Below are positions 33,755-41,863 of a stretch of DNA of 61,693 nt, one piece after another. Each line of letters starts with the position of its first letter. Position 1 is the stretch's first letter. The stretch is from Clostridia bacterium. GTDB lineage: Bacteria > Bacillota > Clostridia > Christensenellales > Aristaeellaceae. The position numbers were made by a program, and so were the translations under genes. The DNA is taken from positions 1 to 61,693 of the forward strand of contig JAGBBA010000045.1 of NCBI GenBank assembly GCA_017938695.1, given 5' to 3'. The notes under the pieces were generated by a model, which was given only the letters and a program-made list of their open reading frames with translations, was not told the DNA's origin and did no database searches.

Positions 33755-34579
33755 TTATGGTTTTCTTCCCTTGGGATAAACACCCAGCAGCCGAAGCTCC
33801 AGTGTATAAGGCGTTGCGGCCTCCATAGCGCGGTTCAGATGTGCCGGATCCATCGGCCCCTCAAAATCGGCCGAGAAGAAATAGGCAAACGTTGTGTGGG
33901 GCAGCGGACGGCTTTCGATGCGGGACATGTTCAGACCGCTCCGGGCGAAGGACTCCAGCACACGCACCAGCGCGCCCACCTCGTTGTTCACAGTGAAGAC
34001 CACTGTCGCCTTCTCCGGCTCCGCCAGGGGCGCGGCATCCCTGCTCAGGATGAAAAACCGGGTGGTGTTCAGGTCGGAGGTCTGGATATTCCGCTGCAAA
34101 ATGTTCAGCCCGTAAGCCTTGGCAGCCTCCTCACTGGCAATGGCCGCGAAGGTTTTGTCGCCCTTCTCCGCCACTTCCCTGGCACTGATGGCCGTGTTGG
34201 CCGAAGGAACAATCTGCACGCCGCTGAGGGTGGACAAGAATGCATCGCACTGGGCAATAGCTTGCGGATGGGATGCGATCTGCCGGATATCCGTCAGTTT
34301 CGCGCCGGGCACTGCCAGCAGCTGGTGCCGCACCGCCTTCATGGTTTCGCCCACAATGTGCAGCGGCAGCTTCTCCAGAATGGTGTAGGTGGGCAGCACC
34401 GCACCGGCAAAGGAGTTCTCCACCGGCAGCAGGGCATAGTCCGCCTGGCCGTCGATCACCGCCTGGGCCGCCTCTGGAAAAGTGGCATAGCCCACGCACT
34501 CCCCTGCCGGAAACGCCGCCTGGGCCGCAGCCTCGGAGAAGCTCCCCTGGGTTCCCGGATAGGCAATCACTTGACGCAT
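33755..34579 (-). CDS. pheA: Prephenate dehydratase
   Basis: The product is 274 residues. The catalytic domain begins IAYPGTQGSFSEAAA and contains LLPVENSFAGAV and the invariant Thr-Arg-Phe in NTTRFFIL. The ACT domain has GALVRVLESFARSGLNMSRI and the Phe-binding ESRP. It converts prephenate to phenylpyruvate and is feedback-inhibited by phenylalanine. No chorismate mutase domain is fused. The start is ATG 34579 (AAGGAG eight bases upstream), overlapping aroC by 13 bases. Third gene of aroA-aroC-pheA. Confidence 0.95.
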   Translation of the reverse strand: MRQVIAYPGTQGSFSEAAAQAAFPAGECVGYATFPEAAQAVIDGQADYALLPVENSFAGAVLPTYTILEKLPLHIVGETMKAVRHQLLAVPGAKLTDIRQIASHPQAIAQCDAFLSTLSGVQIVPSANTAISAREVAEKGDKTFAAIASEEAAKAYGLNILQRNIQTSDLNTTRFFILSRDAAPLAEPEKATVVFTVNNEVGALVRVLESFARSGLNMSRIESRPLPHTTFAYFFSADFEGPMDPAHLNRAMEAATPYTLELRLLGVYPKGRKP

Positions 34580-35655
34580 GCCTGCCGCTCCTTCCACAAT
34601 TCCATCACGCCAATGGCTGCCATGGCTTCGATCACCGGCACCGCCCTGGGCAGAATGCAGGGGTCATGACGGCCATGGATGTTCAGCTCGGCATTCTCCC
34701 CCGTGCAGAGGGACACCGTTTGCTGGGTCTGCCCAATGGAGGGCGTTGCCCTGACGGCACAGCGGAAGATCACCGGCATGCCGCTGGTGATGCCACCCAG
34801 CACGCCGCCGGAATGGTTGCTGGTTGTGACGACCTTGCCTTCTTCCATGCGGAAGGGGTCGTTGGCCTGGCTGCCCCGCAGGGCCGCAAAGCCGAAGCCT
34901 TCGCCAAACTCCACACCCTTCACCGCGGGCACAGAGAACATCAGGTGGCTCAGCACGCTTTCCACACTGTCGAAGAAGGGCGCACCCAGTCCGGCAGGCA
35001 AGCCGGTGATCCGGCACTCGATCACGCCGCCGATGGAGTCCTGCGCCTGCAATGCCTGCATGGCTTCCTGCTCCATGGCTGCATCCAGGCCCTGGCGCAG
35101 CACAGGCAGGTGCATGGCTTTCAGCCCGGAAACATCGGCGTCCGGGTGATCCATAAAGCTGTCGTCGATCACGCTGCCCAGCCGCTGGATATGGCTGGCA
35201 ATTTGCACACCCTGGCTTTCCAGCCACTGGCTGCACAGCGCGCCTGCAAACACGATGGGTGCCGTCAGCCGTCCGCTGAAATGCCCGCCGCCGCGCCAGT
35301 CCTCAAATCCGTAGTAGCGCACATGGCCGGTATAGTCCGCATGGCCAGGGCGCACCAGGTCCACGCCCTCGCCGTAATCCTTGGAGCGCGTATTGGTGTT
35401 GCGGATGATGGCGCAGATGGGCTGGCCCGTGGTGCGGCCGTCCAGCACGCCGGAGAGGATCTCCGGCACATCAGCTTCCTTCCGGGGCGTGGTCAGGCTG
35501 CTCTGCCCGGGCGCGCGCCGCTTCATTTCGGCCGCAAGGCGATCCATGTCAATGGTCATGCCCGCCGGGAAGCCATCCATGGTGATGCCGATGGCCTCGC
35601 CGTGGCTCTGGCCGAACAGGGCCAGGTGCAGGTGCTGGCCGAAAAAGCTGCTCAT
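34567..35655 (-). CDS. aroC: Chorismate synthase
   Basis: The product is 362 residues. Signature blocks: LFGQSHGEAIGITMDGFPAG at the start, PGHADYTGHVRYYGFEDWRG and RLTAPIVFAGAL, all containing FMN- and substrate-binding His/Arg. It removes phosphate from EPSP to give chorismate, using reduced FMN. The start is ATG 35655, overlapping the aroA stop by four bases; the longer frame reaches into aroA and is rejected. The length is normal. Confidence 0.96.
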   Translation of the reverse strand: MSSFFGQHLHLALFGQSHGEAIGITMDGFPAGMTIDMDRLAAEMKRRAPGQSSLTTPRKEADVPEILSGVLDGRTTGQPICAIIRNTNTRSKDYGEGVDLVRPGHADYTGHVRYYGFEDWRGGGHFSGRLTAPIVFAGALCSQWLESQGVQIASHIQRLGSVIDDSFMDHPDADVSGLKAMHLPVLRQGLDAAMEQEAMQALQAQDSIGGVIECRITGLPAGLGAPFFDSVESVLSHLMFSVPAVKGVEFGEGFGFAALRGSQANDPFRMEEGKVVTTSNHSGGVLGGITSGMPVIFRCAVRATPSIGQTQQTVSLCTGENAELNIHGRHDPCILPRAVPVIEAMAAIGVMELWKERQACVK

Positions 35656-36923
35656 TCTGCAATGCCTCCCAGGGATTGATACACATTCAGGAATTCCGGC
35701 CAGGATTTGCTCAGGGCTTCCACGCCCTGCACGGTCACGCTTTCCTGGCACACCGTGGCCGCGATGGCCGCCAGCATCACCATGCGGTGATCGCCGCAGC
35801 CGTCCACCGTTACGCCGCCCTTCAGGCTGCCGGTGCCGTGGATGACGATATCATTCCCGTCCGCTTCGGCCTGGCCGCCCAGGGCGTTGATCATCTTGAC
35901 GGTTTCCGCCAGGCGGTCGCTTTCCTTCAGCCGTAGGCGACCGCAGCCGGTCAGGCGGCTCTCGCCGGGGATCATCTGGCAGGTCAAGGCCAGGATGGGT
36001 GCAATGTCGGGGCAATGCTGCATGTCCAGCACCGCACCATGGAGATTGTCACCCTTCACGGTGATCCCCGCATCGCTCTCCTGCACCTGTGCGCCCAGGA
36101 CCTGCAAATGCTTGAGCACTGCCCGGTCGCCCTGGGTGGTTTGCCGGGCCAGGCCCGTCACAGTAATGTCGTGCCCCATGGCTGCCGCGCACAGAAGCAC
36201 CGCCGCCTGGGAATAATCGCCGCTGAGGCGTCCGCTCCTGGCCTGATAGCTTTGGTTGCCAGGAATCGTCCAGCTGAAGGGGCCGTTCTCCTCCACCTGG
36301 ATGCCGCTTTCCTGCAATGCCTCCAGAGTCATGTTGATATACCCGGCGGATTCCACCGGCGGCAGCACCGTGAGGGTGGATTCGCCGTCCAATAGCGGCA
36401 GCGCAAACAACAAGCCTGAAACAAACTGGCTGGATACATTGCCCGGCAGCACATACTGGCCCGCCTGCATTTTGCCGGAAACCGTCAACTCGGCCGACCG
36501 ATCGGCCCCCACGCCCATGCGCCAGCTGACGCCCCGGGGCACAAACAGATCCTGATAGACCTCCATGGGCCGCTGACCCAGCCTGCCGTGCATGCGGAAA
36601 GTAGCTCCGCCTGCCACACTCAGGGCAATGGGCACAAAAAAGCGCAGGGTGGAGCCGCTTTCGCCGCAATCCAGCACAGGCAAAAAGGACTTGCGGGGCT
36701 TTCCGCCCTGCAAGGTCAGCACATCACCGTTGGCCTCCACCTGTGCGCCCAGGCCCCGCAGGCAGCGGCTGGTGGCATCCATATCATCCGACGCCATAAA
36801 GCCTTCCAGCCGGGTCTCCTGCATGGTCAGGCCTGCGCAGATCATCTTTCTGTGGGCTTCGGATTTGCTGGCAGGGGCGGCCACAACGCCTTTCAATAAT
36901 GCCGGTCGAAAAATCTTGTCCAT
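35652..36923 (-). CDS. aroA: 3-phosphoshikimate 1-carboxyvinyltransferase (EPSP synthase)
   Basis: The product is 423 residues. APASKSEAHRKMICAGL is the shikimate-phosphate/PEP-binding start. GESGSTLRFFVPIAL contains the usual SGST loop, and LRLKESDRLAE the conserved Lys-Glu-Ser-Asp-Arg. The SGLLFALPLL and GDYSQAAVLLCAAA blocks are intact. Two adjacent ATGs (36926, 36923) are possible; the second has GGAG at five bases. First gene of the aromatic operon; DAHP synthase and other steps are not in this window. Confidence 0.95.
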   Translation of the reverse strand: MDKIFRPALLKGVVAAPASKSEAHRKMICAGLTMQETRLEGFMASDDMDATSRCLRGLGAQVEANGDVLTLQGGKPRKSFLPVLDCGESGSTLRFFVPIALSVAGGATFRMHGRLGQRPMEVYQDLFVPRGVSWRMGVGADRSAELTVSGKMQAGQYVLPGNVSSQFVSGLLFALPLLDGESTLTVLPPVESAGYINMTLEALQESGIQVEENGPFSWTIPGNQSYQARSGRLSGDYSQAAVLLCAAAMGHDITVTGLARQTTQGDRAVLKHLQVLGAQVQESDAGITVKGDNLHGAVLDMQHCPDIAPILALTCQMIPGESRLTGCGRLRLKESDRLAETVKMINALGGQAEADGNDIVIHGTGSLKGGVTVDGCGDHRMVMLAAIAATVCQESVTVQGVEALSKSWPEFLNVYQSLGGIAE

Positions 36924-37090
36924 CATAACTCCATCCGCATGCCGGGGCATTCTCCCCTGCATACAGTCAACGATAATATGTTATTTGGTCGTTACCGGTA
37001 CTAATCATAACATACTGCGGCTTCGTTGTGTTGTTTTATTCGTGTATAAAATAAGAGCGAAAACGCCCTTCTTCCGGGCGGCCAAAAATG

Positions 37091-37116
37091 AAAAAGTCCG
37101 GCCATTCCAGCCGGAC
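37091..37116 (-). terminator. Terminator of the GNAT/nitroreductase pair
   Basis: A GTCCGGC/GCCGGAC stem (37096-37116) is followed on the minus strand by TTTTT. It lies ten bases past the nitroreductase stop and upstream of the aro operon. Confidence 0.85.
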
Positions 37117-37125
37117 AGAATTGCG

Positions 37126-37668
37126 TTACACCTTGGGTTCGATCAGGATCTCCTCCAGCGACAGTCGAGGACGCATGGGCGGTTCCTCTGCGGGATAACC
37201 GATGGCCACCACGCTGGGCAGCTCCATGTCAGCACGGCCCACAACCTTCAGGATATCCGCCTCGGCATAGGCCGTGTGGCCGATCCACAAAGCACCCAGG
37301 CCCAGATCCACCGCCGTCAGGCACATATGCTCGATGGCCGCGCCAATGGAAAGGTCGTCGAAGTGCTTCCAGAAGTCATCCTTCTCGCGCAGAACCATGA
37401 TCAGCACCGGAGCCTGCCGGATGATCCGTGCCGAGATGGCCGAATCATTAGCCACGCCGGGGTGATCCTCCACCCACTGGATCATGGTTTCGGCCACCTT
37501 GCGCTTCATGTCGCCGGTGAGCACCATCAGCCGCCAGGGCTGCCGGTTGCAGGCAGACTGGCACAGCCGCGCGCTTTCCAGGATTTGAAGGATATCCTCC
37601 TGGGGAACCTCGGTGGGATAAAAGCGGCGAATGCTGCGCCGCCTGGCGATCACTTGCTTGAGCTCCAT
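37126..37668 (-). CDS. Nitroreductase-family flavoprotein
   Basis: The product is 180 residues. FMN-binding RRRSIRRFYPTEVP and SARLCQSACNRQPWRLMVLT lie at the N-terminus, and LGLGALWIGHT with VVAIGYPAEEP at the C-terminus. It is a homodimeric FMN enzyme using NAD(P)H; the substrate is unknown. The start is ATG 37668, eight bases after GGAGG, inside the last codons of the GNAT gene (19-bp overlap), so the two are coupled. It is not close to the nitroreductase at 19276, which belongs to another subgroup. Confidence 0.88.
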   Translation of the reverse strand: MELKQVIARRRSIRRFYPTEVPQEDILQILESARLCQSACNRQPWRLMVLTGDMKRKVAETMIQWVEDHPGVANDSAISARIIRQAPVLIMVLREKDDFWKHFDDLSIGAAIEHMCLTAVDLGLGALWIGHTAYAEADILKVVGRADMELPSVVAIGYPAEEPPMRPRLSLEEILIEPKV

Positions 37669-38180
37669 AAACGCATCCTCCATTCATCCTGTTGCAATTG
37701 CATTTCGCGGCAGTTCCAGGTTTCGCCCATCACATGGTAGGCTTCTGTTTCCTCCACTTCAACCTCGCGGAAGCCTGCCGAGCGGTAGCAGCCATAAGCA
37801 GCTTCATTGTTCTCGAACACCGCCAGAGAAACCCTGTCCACCCTTGCCACACAAAAGGCGTAGAACAGGGCCATGTTCAGCATATCCTTGCCGTAGCCGC
37901 AGCCGCGTTTGGCGTCATCCACGATCACAAAGCCGAAGCGCAGTTCGTTCTTTTCATCGGTTGGAAAGCGCATGGTCAGGTGACCCACCACGCCGCTTTC
38001 GTCATAGGCGGTCATGGGGTAAAAGTCCTTTGCCCCGGCATAGAGGCGGTTCATGTCCTCCGGCATGGCAGGGTATCTCTCGTAGCGATCCGCGCTCCAC
38101 TGGCGGAAGGCGTATTCATTCTTGATCCAGCTGAGGATATGTTCCGCGTCCTCCGGCTGGTAGGGCCGCATATGCAGCAT
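37650..38180 (-). CDS. GNAT-family N-acetyltransferase
   Basis: The product is 176 residues. LRFGFVIVDDAKRGCGYGKD is the beta-4/acetyl-CoA-binding motif A (RxxGxG/A form), followed by VSLAVFENNEAAYGCYRSAG (motif B). These enzymes acetylate amino groups of proteins, amino acids or antibiotics; the acceptor is unknown. The start ATG 38180 follows AAGGGGG. It precedes and overlaps the nitroreductase gene. Confidence 0.85.
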   Translation of the reverse strand: MLHMRPYQPEDAEHILSWIKNEYAFRQWSADRYERYPAMPEDMNRLYAGAKDFYPMTAYDESGVVGHLTMRFPTDEKNELRFGFVIVDDAKRGCGYGKDMLNMALFYAFCVARVDRVSLAVFENNEAAYGCYRSAGFREVEVEETEAYHVMGETWNCREMQLQQDEWRMRLWSSSK

Positions 38181-38192
38181 ACGCTATCCCCC

Positions 38193-39056
38193 TTACAGCG
38201 CACCCAAGTGCAGCCGCGCCCGGATGCTGGGGCATGCCGCGCAGCCGCCGTCGCCGGTTTCGCGCAGGGAGGCAGGCAGTGCATCGCCCACTTCCTTCAT
38301 GGCCAGCAGCACCTCGTCCGGTGCAATGGGGCAGCGGATGCCCGAAAGCACCATATCCGCCGCCGTAAACGCCACACCCGAGGCACCCACATTACGGTAC
38401 ACGCAGGGCACTTCCACCAGCCCGCCCACGGGGTCGCAGACCAGGCCCAGCAGGTTCATGATGGCAAAGGCCGCAGCGTCCACGCACTGCTGGGGATTGC
38501 CACCCTCCAGGAAGGCCAGTGCCGCAGCCGCCATGGCCGCCGCCGAGCCGCATTCCGCCTGGCAGCCACCCTCCGCGCCGGAGATGCTGGCCTGGGTAGC
38601 GATGCTCTGCCCCACCGCCGCAGCAACGAATAGCGCATCCACCGCCTGATCTTCAGTCACATTTTGTTCTTCCATCATGGCCAACACCACGCCAGGCAGG
38701 ATGCCGCAGGCACCCGCCGTGGGGGCCGCCACGATCTTGCCCATGCAGGCATTGCACTCCGCCGTGGCCATGGCATAGACTTCTGCCTTGCCCAGCAGCA
38801 TGCCGCAAAGCAGCTTGCCTTCCTCCAGGCGTTTGAGGAACACCGCCGCCTGGCCTCCGCTGAGGCCGGACACCGAGCGCAGCTTTTCATCCAGGCCGCT
38901 TTGCACGGCTTCTTTCATGCAGTTCAGGTGGCTGCGCATGATCGCCCGCACGTCCTCTTCCGGAATGCCGGATTCCTCCGCCTGGCAGCGAACCGCCACC
39001 TGGGCGATGCTCCCCACTCTGGCCAGGCGCACCCACTCATTCAATGTATAGTCCAT
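38193..39056 (-). CDS. sdaAA: L-serine dehydratase, iron-sulfur-dependent, alpha subunit
   Basis: The product is 287 residues. Conserved Cys for the [4Fe-4S] cluster lie in ECNACMGKIVAAPTAGACG and VCDPVGGLVEVPC; further blocks are GAEGGCQAECGSAAAMAAAA and MKEVGDALPASLRETGDGG. With the beta subunit it deaminates serine to pyruvate and ammonia through a labile cluster, typical of anaerobes. Its ATG overlaps the beta-subunit stop by one base (TGATG). Confidence 0.95.
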   Translation of the reverse strand: MDYTLNEWVRLARVGSIAQVAVRCQAEESGIPEEDVRAIMRSHLNCMKEAVQSGLDEKLRSVSGLSGGQAAVFLKRLEEGKLLCGMLLGKAEVYAMATAECNACMGKIVAAPTAGACGILPGVVLAMMEEQNVTEDQAVDALFVAAAVGQSIATQASISGAEGGCQAECGSAAAMAAAALAFLEGGNPQQCVDAAAFAIMNLLGLVCDPVGGLVEVPCVYRNVGASGVAFTAADMVLSGIRCPIAPDEVLLAMKEVGDALPASLRETGDGGCAACPSIRARLHLGAL

Positions 39057-39721
39057 CAGCTGGGCCTCCTTTTCAGGAACGTCGCGCTCTGCACTGCGTT
39101 AGCCGCGCGGATCTTCTCCAGCACCGCATCCTCCGGGACGCCGTCCAGCTCCAGCACCATCATGGCATCTGCACCGGCCTTGCGGCGATACACCTGCATG
39201 TTGGCGATGTTCAGCCCCTGCCCGGCCAGCGCGCCCGTTACCGCAGCGATCACGCCCGGCGCATCCGTCTGATGGATGATTAGCGTGTTTTCCTTGCCGG
39301 TGAAATCCACGTTCAGGCCGTTGAGCTTATGCACTTCAATGTTGCCGCCGCCCACGGAGGCAGCCTCCATCTGCAGGATGCTTCCATTGATGCCAGTGAT
39401 ATGCATGCGCACCGTATTGGGATGGGCGCCGCGGATATTGATAGAAGAAAACACCACCGTCATGCCGGACTGCTGGGCCAGGGCCAGCGAGTCGCGCAGC
39501 CGGGGATCATCCACCGCCATGCCCATCAAACCGCCCACCACAGCCCGGTCTGTGCCGTGGCCGCGATAGGTTTTGGCAAAGGAGCCGTGAAAGCCGATCT
39601 CCGCCCGGACGATCTCTTCGCCCAGGAGCATCCGCGCCGTCAGGCCAATACGAGCGGCACCGGCTGTATGCGAGCTGCTGGGCCCGATCATCACCGGTCC
39701 GATCAAATCGAACAGATCCAT
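39056..39721 (-). CDS. sdaAB: L-serine dehydratase, iron-sulfur-dependent, beta subunit
   Basis: The product is 221 residues. MDLFDLIGPVMIGPSSSHTA is the conserved start; ATG 39721 has GGGGAGG eight bases upstream, better than the ATG two codons earlier. SFAKTYRGHGTDRAVVGG follows, and the last 80 residues are an ACT domain (LIIHQTDAPGVIAAVTGALA) that probably senses serine. It is the first gene of the sdaAB-sdaAA pair. Confidence 0.94.
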   Translation of the reverse strand: MDLFDLIGPVMIGPSSSHTAGAARIGLTARMLLGEEIVRAEIGFHGSFAKTYRGHGTDRAVVGGLMGMAVDDPRLRDSLALAQQSGMTVVFSSINIRGAHPNTVRMHITGINGSILQMEAASVGGGNIEVHKLNGLNVDFTGKENTLIIHQTDAPGVIAAVTGALAGQGLNIANMQVYRRKAGADAMMVLELDGVPEDAVLEKIRAANAVQSATFLKRRPS

Positions 39722-39814
39722 TTCCATGTCCTCCCCGAAAGGAAGTATTCTGCTTGCTATTTTACAATGGAAATGATGATAGGTCAAGAAGTATACTTTT
39801 TTTCAAATTCCCCC

Positions 39815-39843
39815 TTGACTTTTTGTCGACTCGCATGTATAAT
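39815..39843 (+). promoter_or_regulatory. Promoter of tRNA-Ser
   Basis: TTGACT (39815-39820), 17 bases, perfect TATAAT (39838-39843), 33 bases before the tRNA 5' end. Confidence 0.85.
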
Positions 39844-39876
39844 AATCACTGTTGCGGATGACCGACGTAACATCAT

Positions 39877-39967
39877 GGAGAGTTGGCTGAGTGGTCTAAG
39901 GCGCACGACTGGAAATCGTGTGTGGGCTTATACCCCACCTAGGGTTCAAATCCCTAACTCTCCGCCA
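39877..39967 (+). tRNA. tRNA-Ser(GGA) with encoded CCA
   Basis: A class II tRNA with long variable arm: acceptor GGAGAGT pairs with ACTCTCC, the anticodon loop CTGGAAA gives GGA (UCC/UCU codons), the variable arm is TGGGCTTATACCCCA and the T-arm AGGGTTCAAATCCCT. G73 and CCA are encoded, unlike the three other tRNAs in this window. Confidence 0.95.
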
Positions 39968-39970
39968 GCA

Positions 39971-40000
39971 AAACCTTGAAGCATTGCTTCAAGGTTTTTG
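39971..40000 (+). terminator. Terminator of tRNA-Ser
   Basis: An 11-bp stem AACCTTGAAGC/GCTTCAAGGTT with ATT loop, followed by TTT. Confidence 0.9.
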
Positions 40001-40042
40001 TTATTTCACCACTTTCATATATGAAAAAAGCTGACCCGCCGG

Positions 40043-40489
40043 TCAGCCTTTATCATGCTCCAAACCTTTTAGTATTTTCACCAGCAGGCCATGCAGCTGC
40101 TGCCGCTCTTCCATGGTCAGGTGCACGCATCCGCCCATGTGCTGCGGAATCCCCCTGGCCTCGTCCTTGATGGCCAGGCCCCGTTCCGTCAGATCCACAA
40201 ATACGTTGCGTTCATCCTCTTTAGAACGGGTCCGGGTGATGTACCCCTTGCTCTCCAGCTTTTTCAGCACCGGGGTCATCGTGCCCGAGTCAAGGTACAG
40301 CCGCTCCCCCAGCTCCTTCACCGCAATGTGGCGGTGCTCCCACAACACCATCAGGGTAATGTACTGGGTATAGGTCAGATCCAGCGGATCAAGAAACGGC
40401 TTGTAGCGGCGGATGACCTCTTTGGAGCATACATACAGCGGAAAGCAGAGTTGATTTTCCAGCTTCAGCGGATCAAACTGCTCAGGCAT
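40043..40489 (-). CDS. ohrR: OhrR-type organic-peroxide-sensing MarR repressor
   Basis: The product is 148 residues. ENQLCFPLYVCSKEVIRRYK closely resembles B. subtilis OhrR, with the reactive Cys at position 15 as in that protein. TYTQYITLMVLWEH follows, and the winged helix ERLYLDSGTMTPVLKKLESK. The DERNVFVDLTE wing is intact. Oxidation of Cys15 by organic hydroperoxides releases OhrR from its operator. The usual target gene ohr is not adjacent. Its own promoter carries a palindrome, so it is probably autoregulated. Confidence 0.9.
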   Translation of the reverse strand: MPEQFDPLKLENQLCFPLYVCSKEVIRRYKPFLDPLDLTYTQYITLMVLWEHRHIAVKELGERLYLDSGTMTPVLKKLESKGYITRTRSKEDERNVFVDLTERGLAIKDEARGIPQHMGGCVHLTMEERQQLHGLLVKILKGLEHDKG

Positions 40490-40508
40490 AGCACTGACAC
40501 CTCGGTTA

Positions 40509-40553
40509 GTGATTAATAATATTAATTATATCACAACTTTTTTCGTTTGACAA
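40509..40553 (-). promoter_or_regulatory. ohrR promoter with palindromic operator over the -10
   Basis: Minus strand: TTGTCA (40548-40553), 17 bases, TATAAT (40525-40530). The imperfect AT-rich palindrome at 40509-40534 (ends GTGAT/ATCAC, inner TTAAT/ATTAA) covers the -10, as expected for an OhrR operator. Confidence 0.7.
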
Positions 40554-40585
40554 TCACCCTGCGCAAAAGCCAGTCCTGTTTCCGC

Positions 40586-41761
40586 TTATTCTCCGATGGT
40601 CACGTTCACGCCGTTCACAGCCACATCGCCGTCGGCCAGCACCAGGATGTACCGCCGCCCGTCGATCACGCGGGTCTCGATCAGGTCACTGTGGGCAGGA
40701 TCCACGTTGATGGTCACGCTGGGGGTATTCACCTTGAAGGATTTCGGCGTGACCATGTTCACCGCAGGCAGCTCGGTATATGCGCCGAAGGTTTCGGTGT
40801 ACTGCCGGTCGAAGGCGTCGGTCTTCTCTTGGGAAACACCGCAGCTTTCCAGCACATCCTTCACATCCTGCCGGGTCAGCTTCAGGGGCTCGGCATGCTT
40901 GTCGGCCTTGCGCTCCTCGATCATGGTGCTCACGGTTTCGTGCACGGCCTGCATCACATCCAGGCTGCATTCTTCCTTGAGGGACTCCTGCAGCACCGTC
41001 TGGAAGGTCTCCTTCTGCTCGCTGGCAGGCATCTGGGGCTCCGCACCGAAGACGATCTTCACAAAGTCGTCGTGGGTCTTGCCGCTGTCACGGGTGTAGA
41101 ACATGGTGGTGTAGATGTTCGCGCTGCGCTCTTCAAACGACGGGAACAGGAAGCCCAGCTCGGGCATGGAAACCATCCAGTCGGTGGGCTTGTTGTGGAA
41201 CTCCCCTTCCGCCGCGAAATAGCCCAGGGCAGGCTTGGTGGGCTTCACAGGGCATACCGCACAGATGATGTAGCTGAACACGTCTGCCGAGCGGTCGGCA
41301 TCCGTTTCGTCGTTGCCGTCCTTGTAGGGCACGTCGTAGCCGTCGTGCATCAGCAAAACCAGATAGTTGCTGGCCAGCTGCGCCGCGTCGACAGACTGCA
41401 CCTCCTGCTCCTTCACCGCCTGGACATACTGCACAGCCTTTTCATAGAGCTCATTCACGGCCATATCGTCCTTCAGGGCACTGCCGCGCAGGTCCATCAG
41501 CAGCTTGTGCTCGTCGCCCTCCATGGTCTGCTTGGCGGTGAACTCCACGGGCAGCAGGTTCTGCCCCGCCGTGCCGCTGAGCACCTTTTTGAAGATGGCC
41601 ATGTACTTTTCCAGCTCCTCCTGCGCCATGCCATAAACGGGATGCGCAAAGGTGGAGATCACCTGGCCGTCGTGGGCAATATAGCAGCCGCGGATCACAC
41701 TGGGGTTGCGGCGGTCAGGGTTCAAACGGCGGCGGATCTCCGCAAAATCGCGTGGATTCAT
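40586..41761 (-). CDS. DUF4317 family protein
   Basis: The product is 391 residues. The N-terminal MNPRDFAEIRRRLNPDRRNP and IRGCYIAHDGQVISTF, the central FVKIVFGAEPQMPASEQKET and the C-terminal RVIDGRRYILVLADGDVAVN are the family's conserved blocks. It is soluble, with no membrane segment. It is widespread in Clostridia and without known function. It stands alone between ohrR and the MATE gene with its own ribosome site. Confidence 0.85.
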   Translation of the reverse strand: MNPRDFAEIRRRLNPDRRNPSVIRGCYIAHDGQVISTFAHPVYGMAQEELEKYMAIFKKVLSGTAGQNLLPVEFTAKQTMEGDEHKLLMDLRGSALKDDMAVNELYEKAVQYVQAVKEQEVQSVDAAQLASNYLVLLMHDGYDVPYKDGNDETDADRSADVFSYIICAVCPVKPTKPALGYFAAEGEFHNKPTDWMVSMPELGFLFPSFEERSANIYTTMFYTRDSGKTHDDFVKIVFGAEPQMPASEQKETFQTVLQESLKEECSLDVMQAVHETVSTMIEERKADKHAEPLKLTRQDVKDVLESCGVSQEKTDAFDRQYTETFGAYTELPAVNMVTPKSFKVNTPSVTINVDPAHSDLIETRVIDGRRYILVLADGDVAVNGVNVTIGE

Positions 41762-41826
41762 CGGTTATGCACCTCGATTTCATCAGTTTGCCGGAATATT
41801 GTAACACATTCTTGATATTTTCGCAA

Positions 41827-41858
41827 GAAAACAGGCTCCCGATTTTCTCGGAAGCCTG
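41827..41858 (-). terminator. Terminator of the GH2-PAP2-MATE operon
   Basis: Stem CAGGCT(T)CCGA with TCGG(G)AGCCTG (41832-41858), followed on the minus strand by TTTT. It lies a few bases past the MATE stop. Confidence 0.85.
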
Positions 41859-41863
41859 ATGCG

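Noticed and set aside
36924-37090. T-box or other riboswitch before aroA-aroC-pheA
   Set aside because: The leader is under 170 bases and shows neither a T-box sequence nor an antiterminator pair; the hairpin there belongs to the nitroreductase terminator.
19276-37668. The two nitroreductase genes as a duplicated pair
   Set aside because: They share only the general FMN motifs and differ in length and in the second half, so they are separate subfamilies and not a recent duplication.
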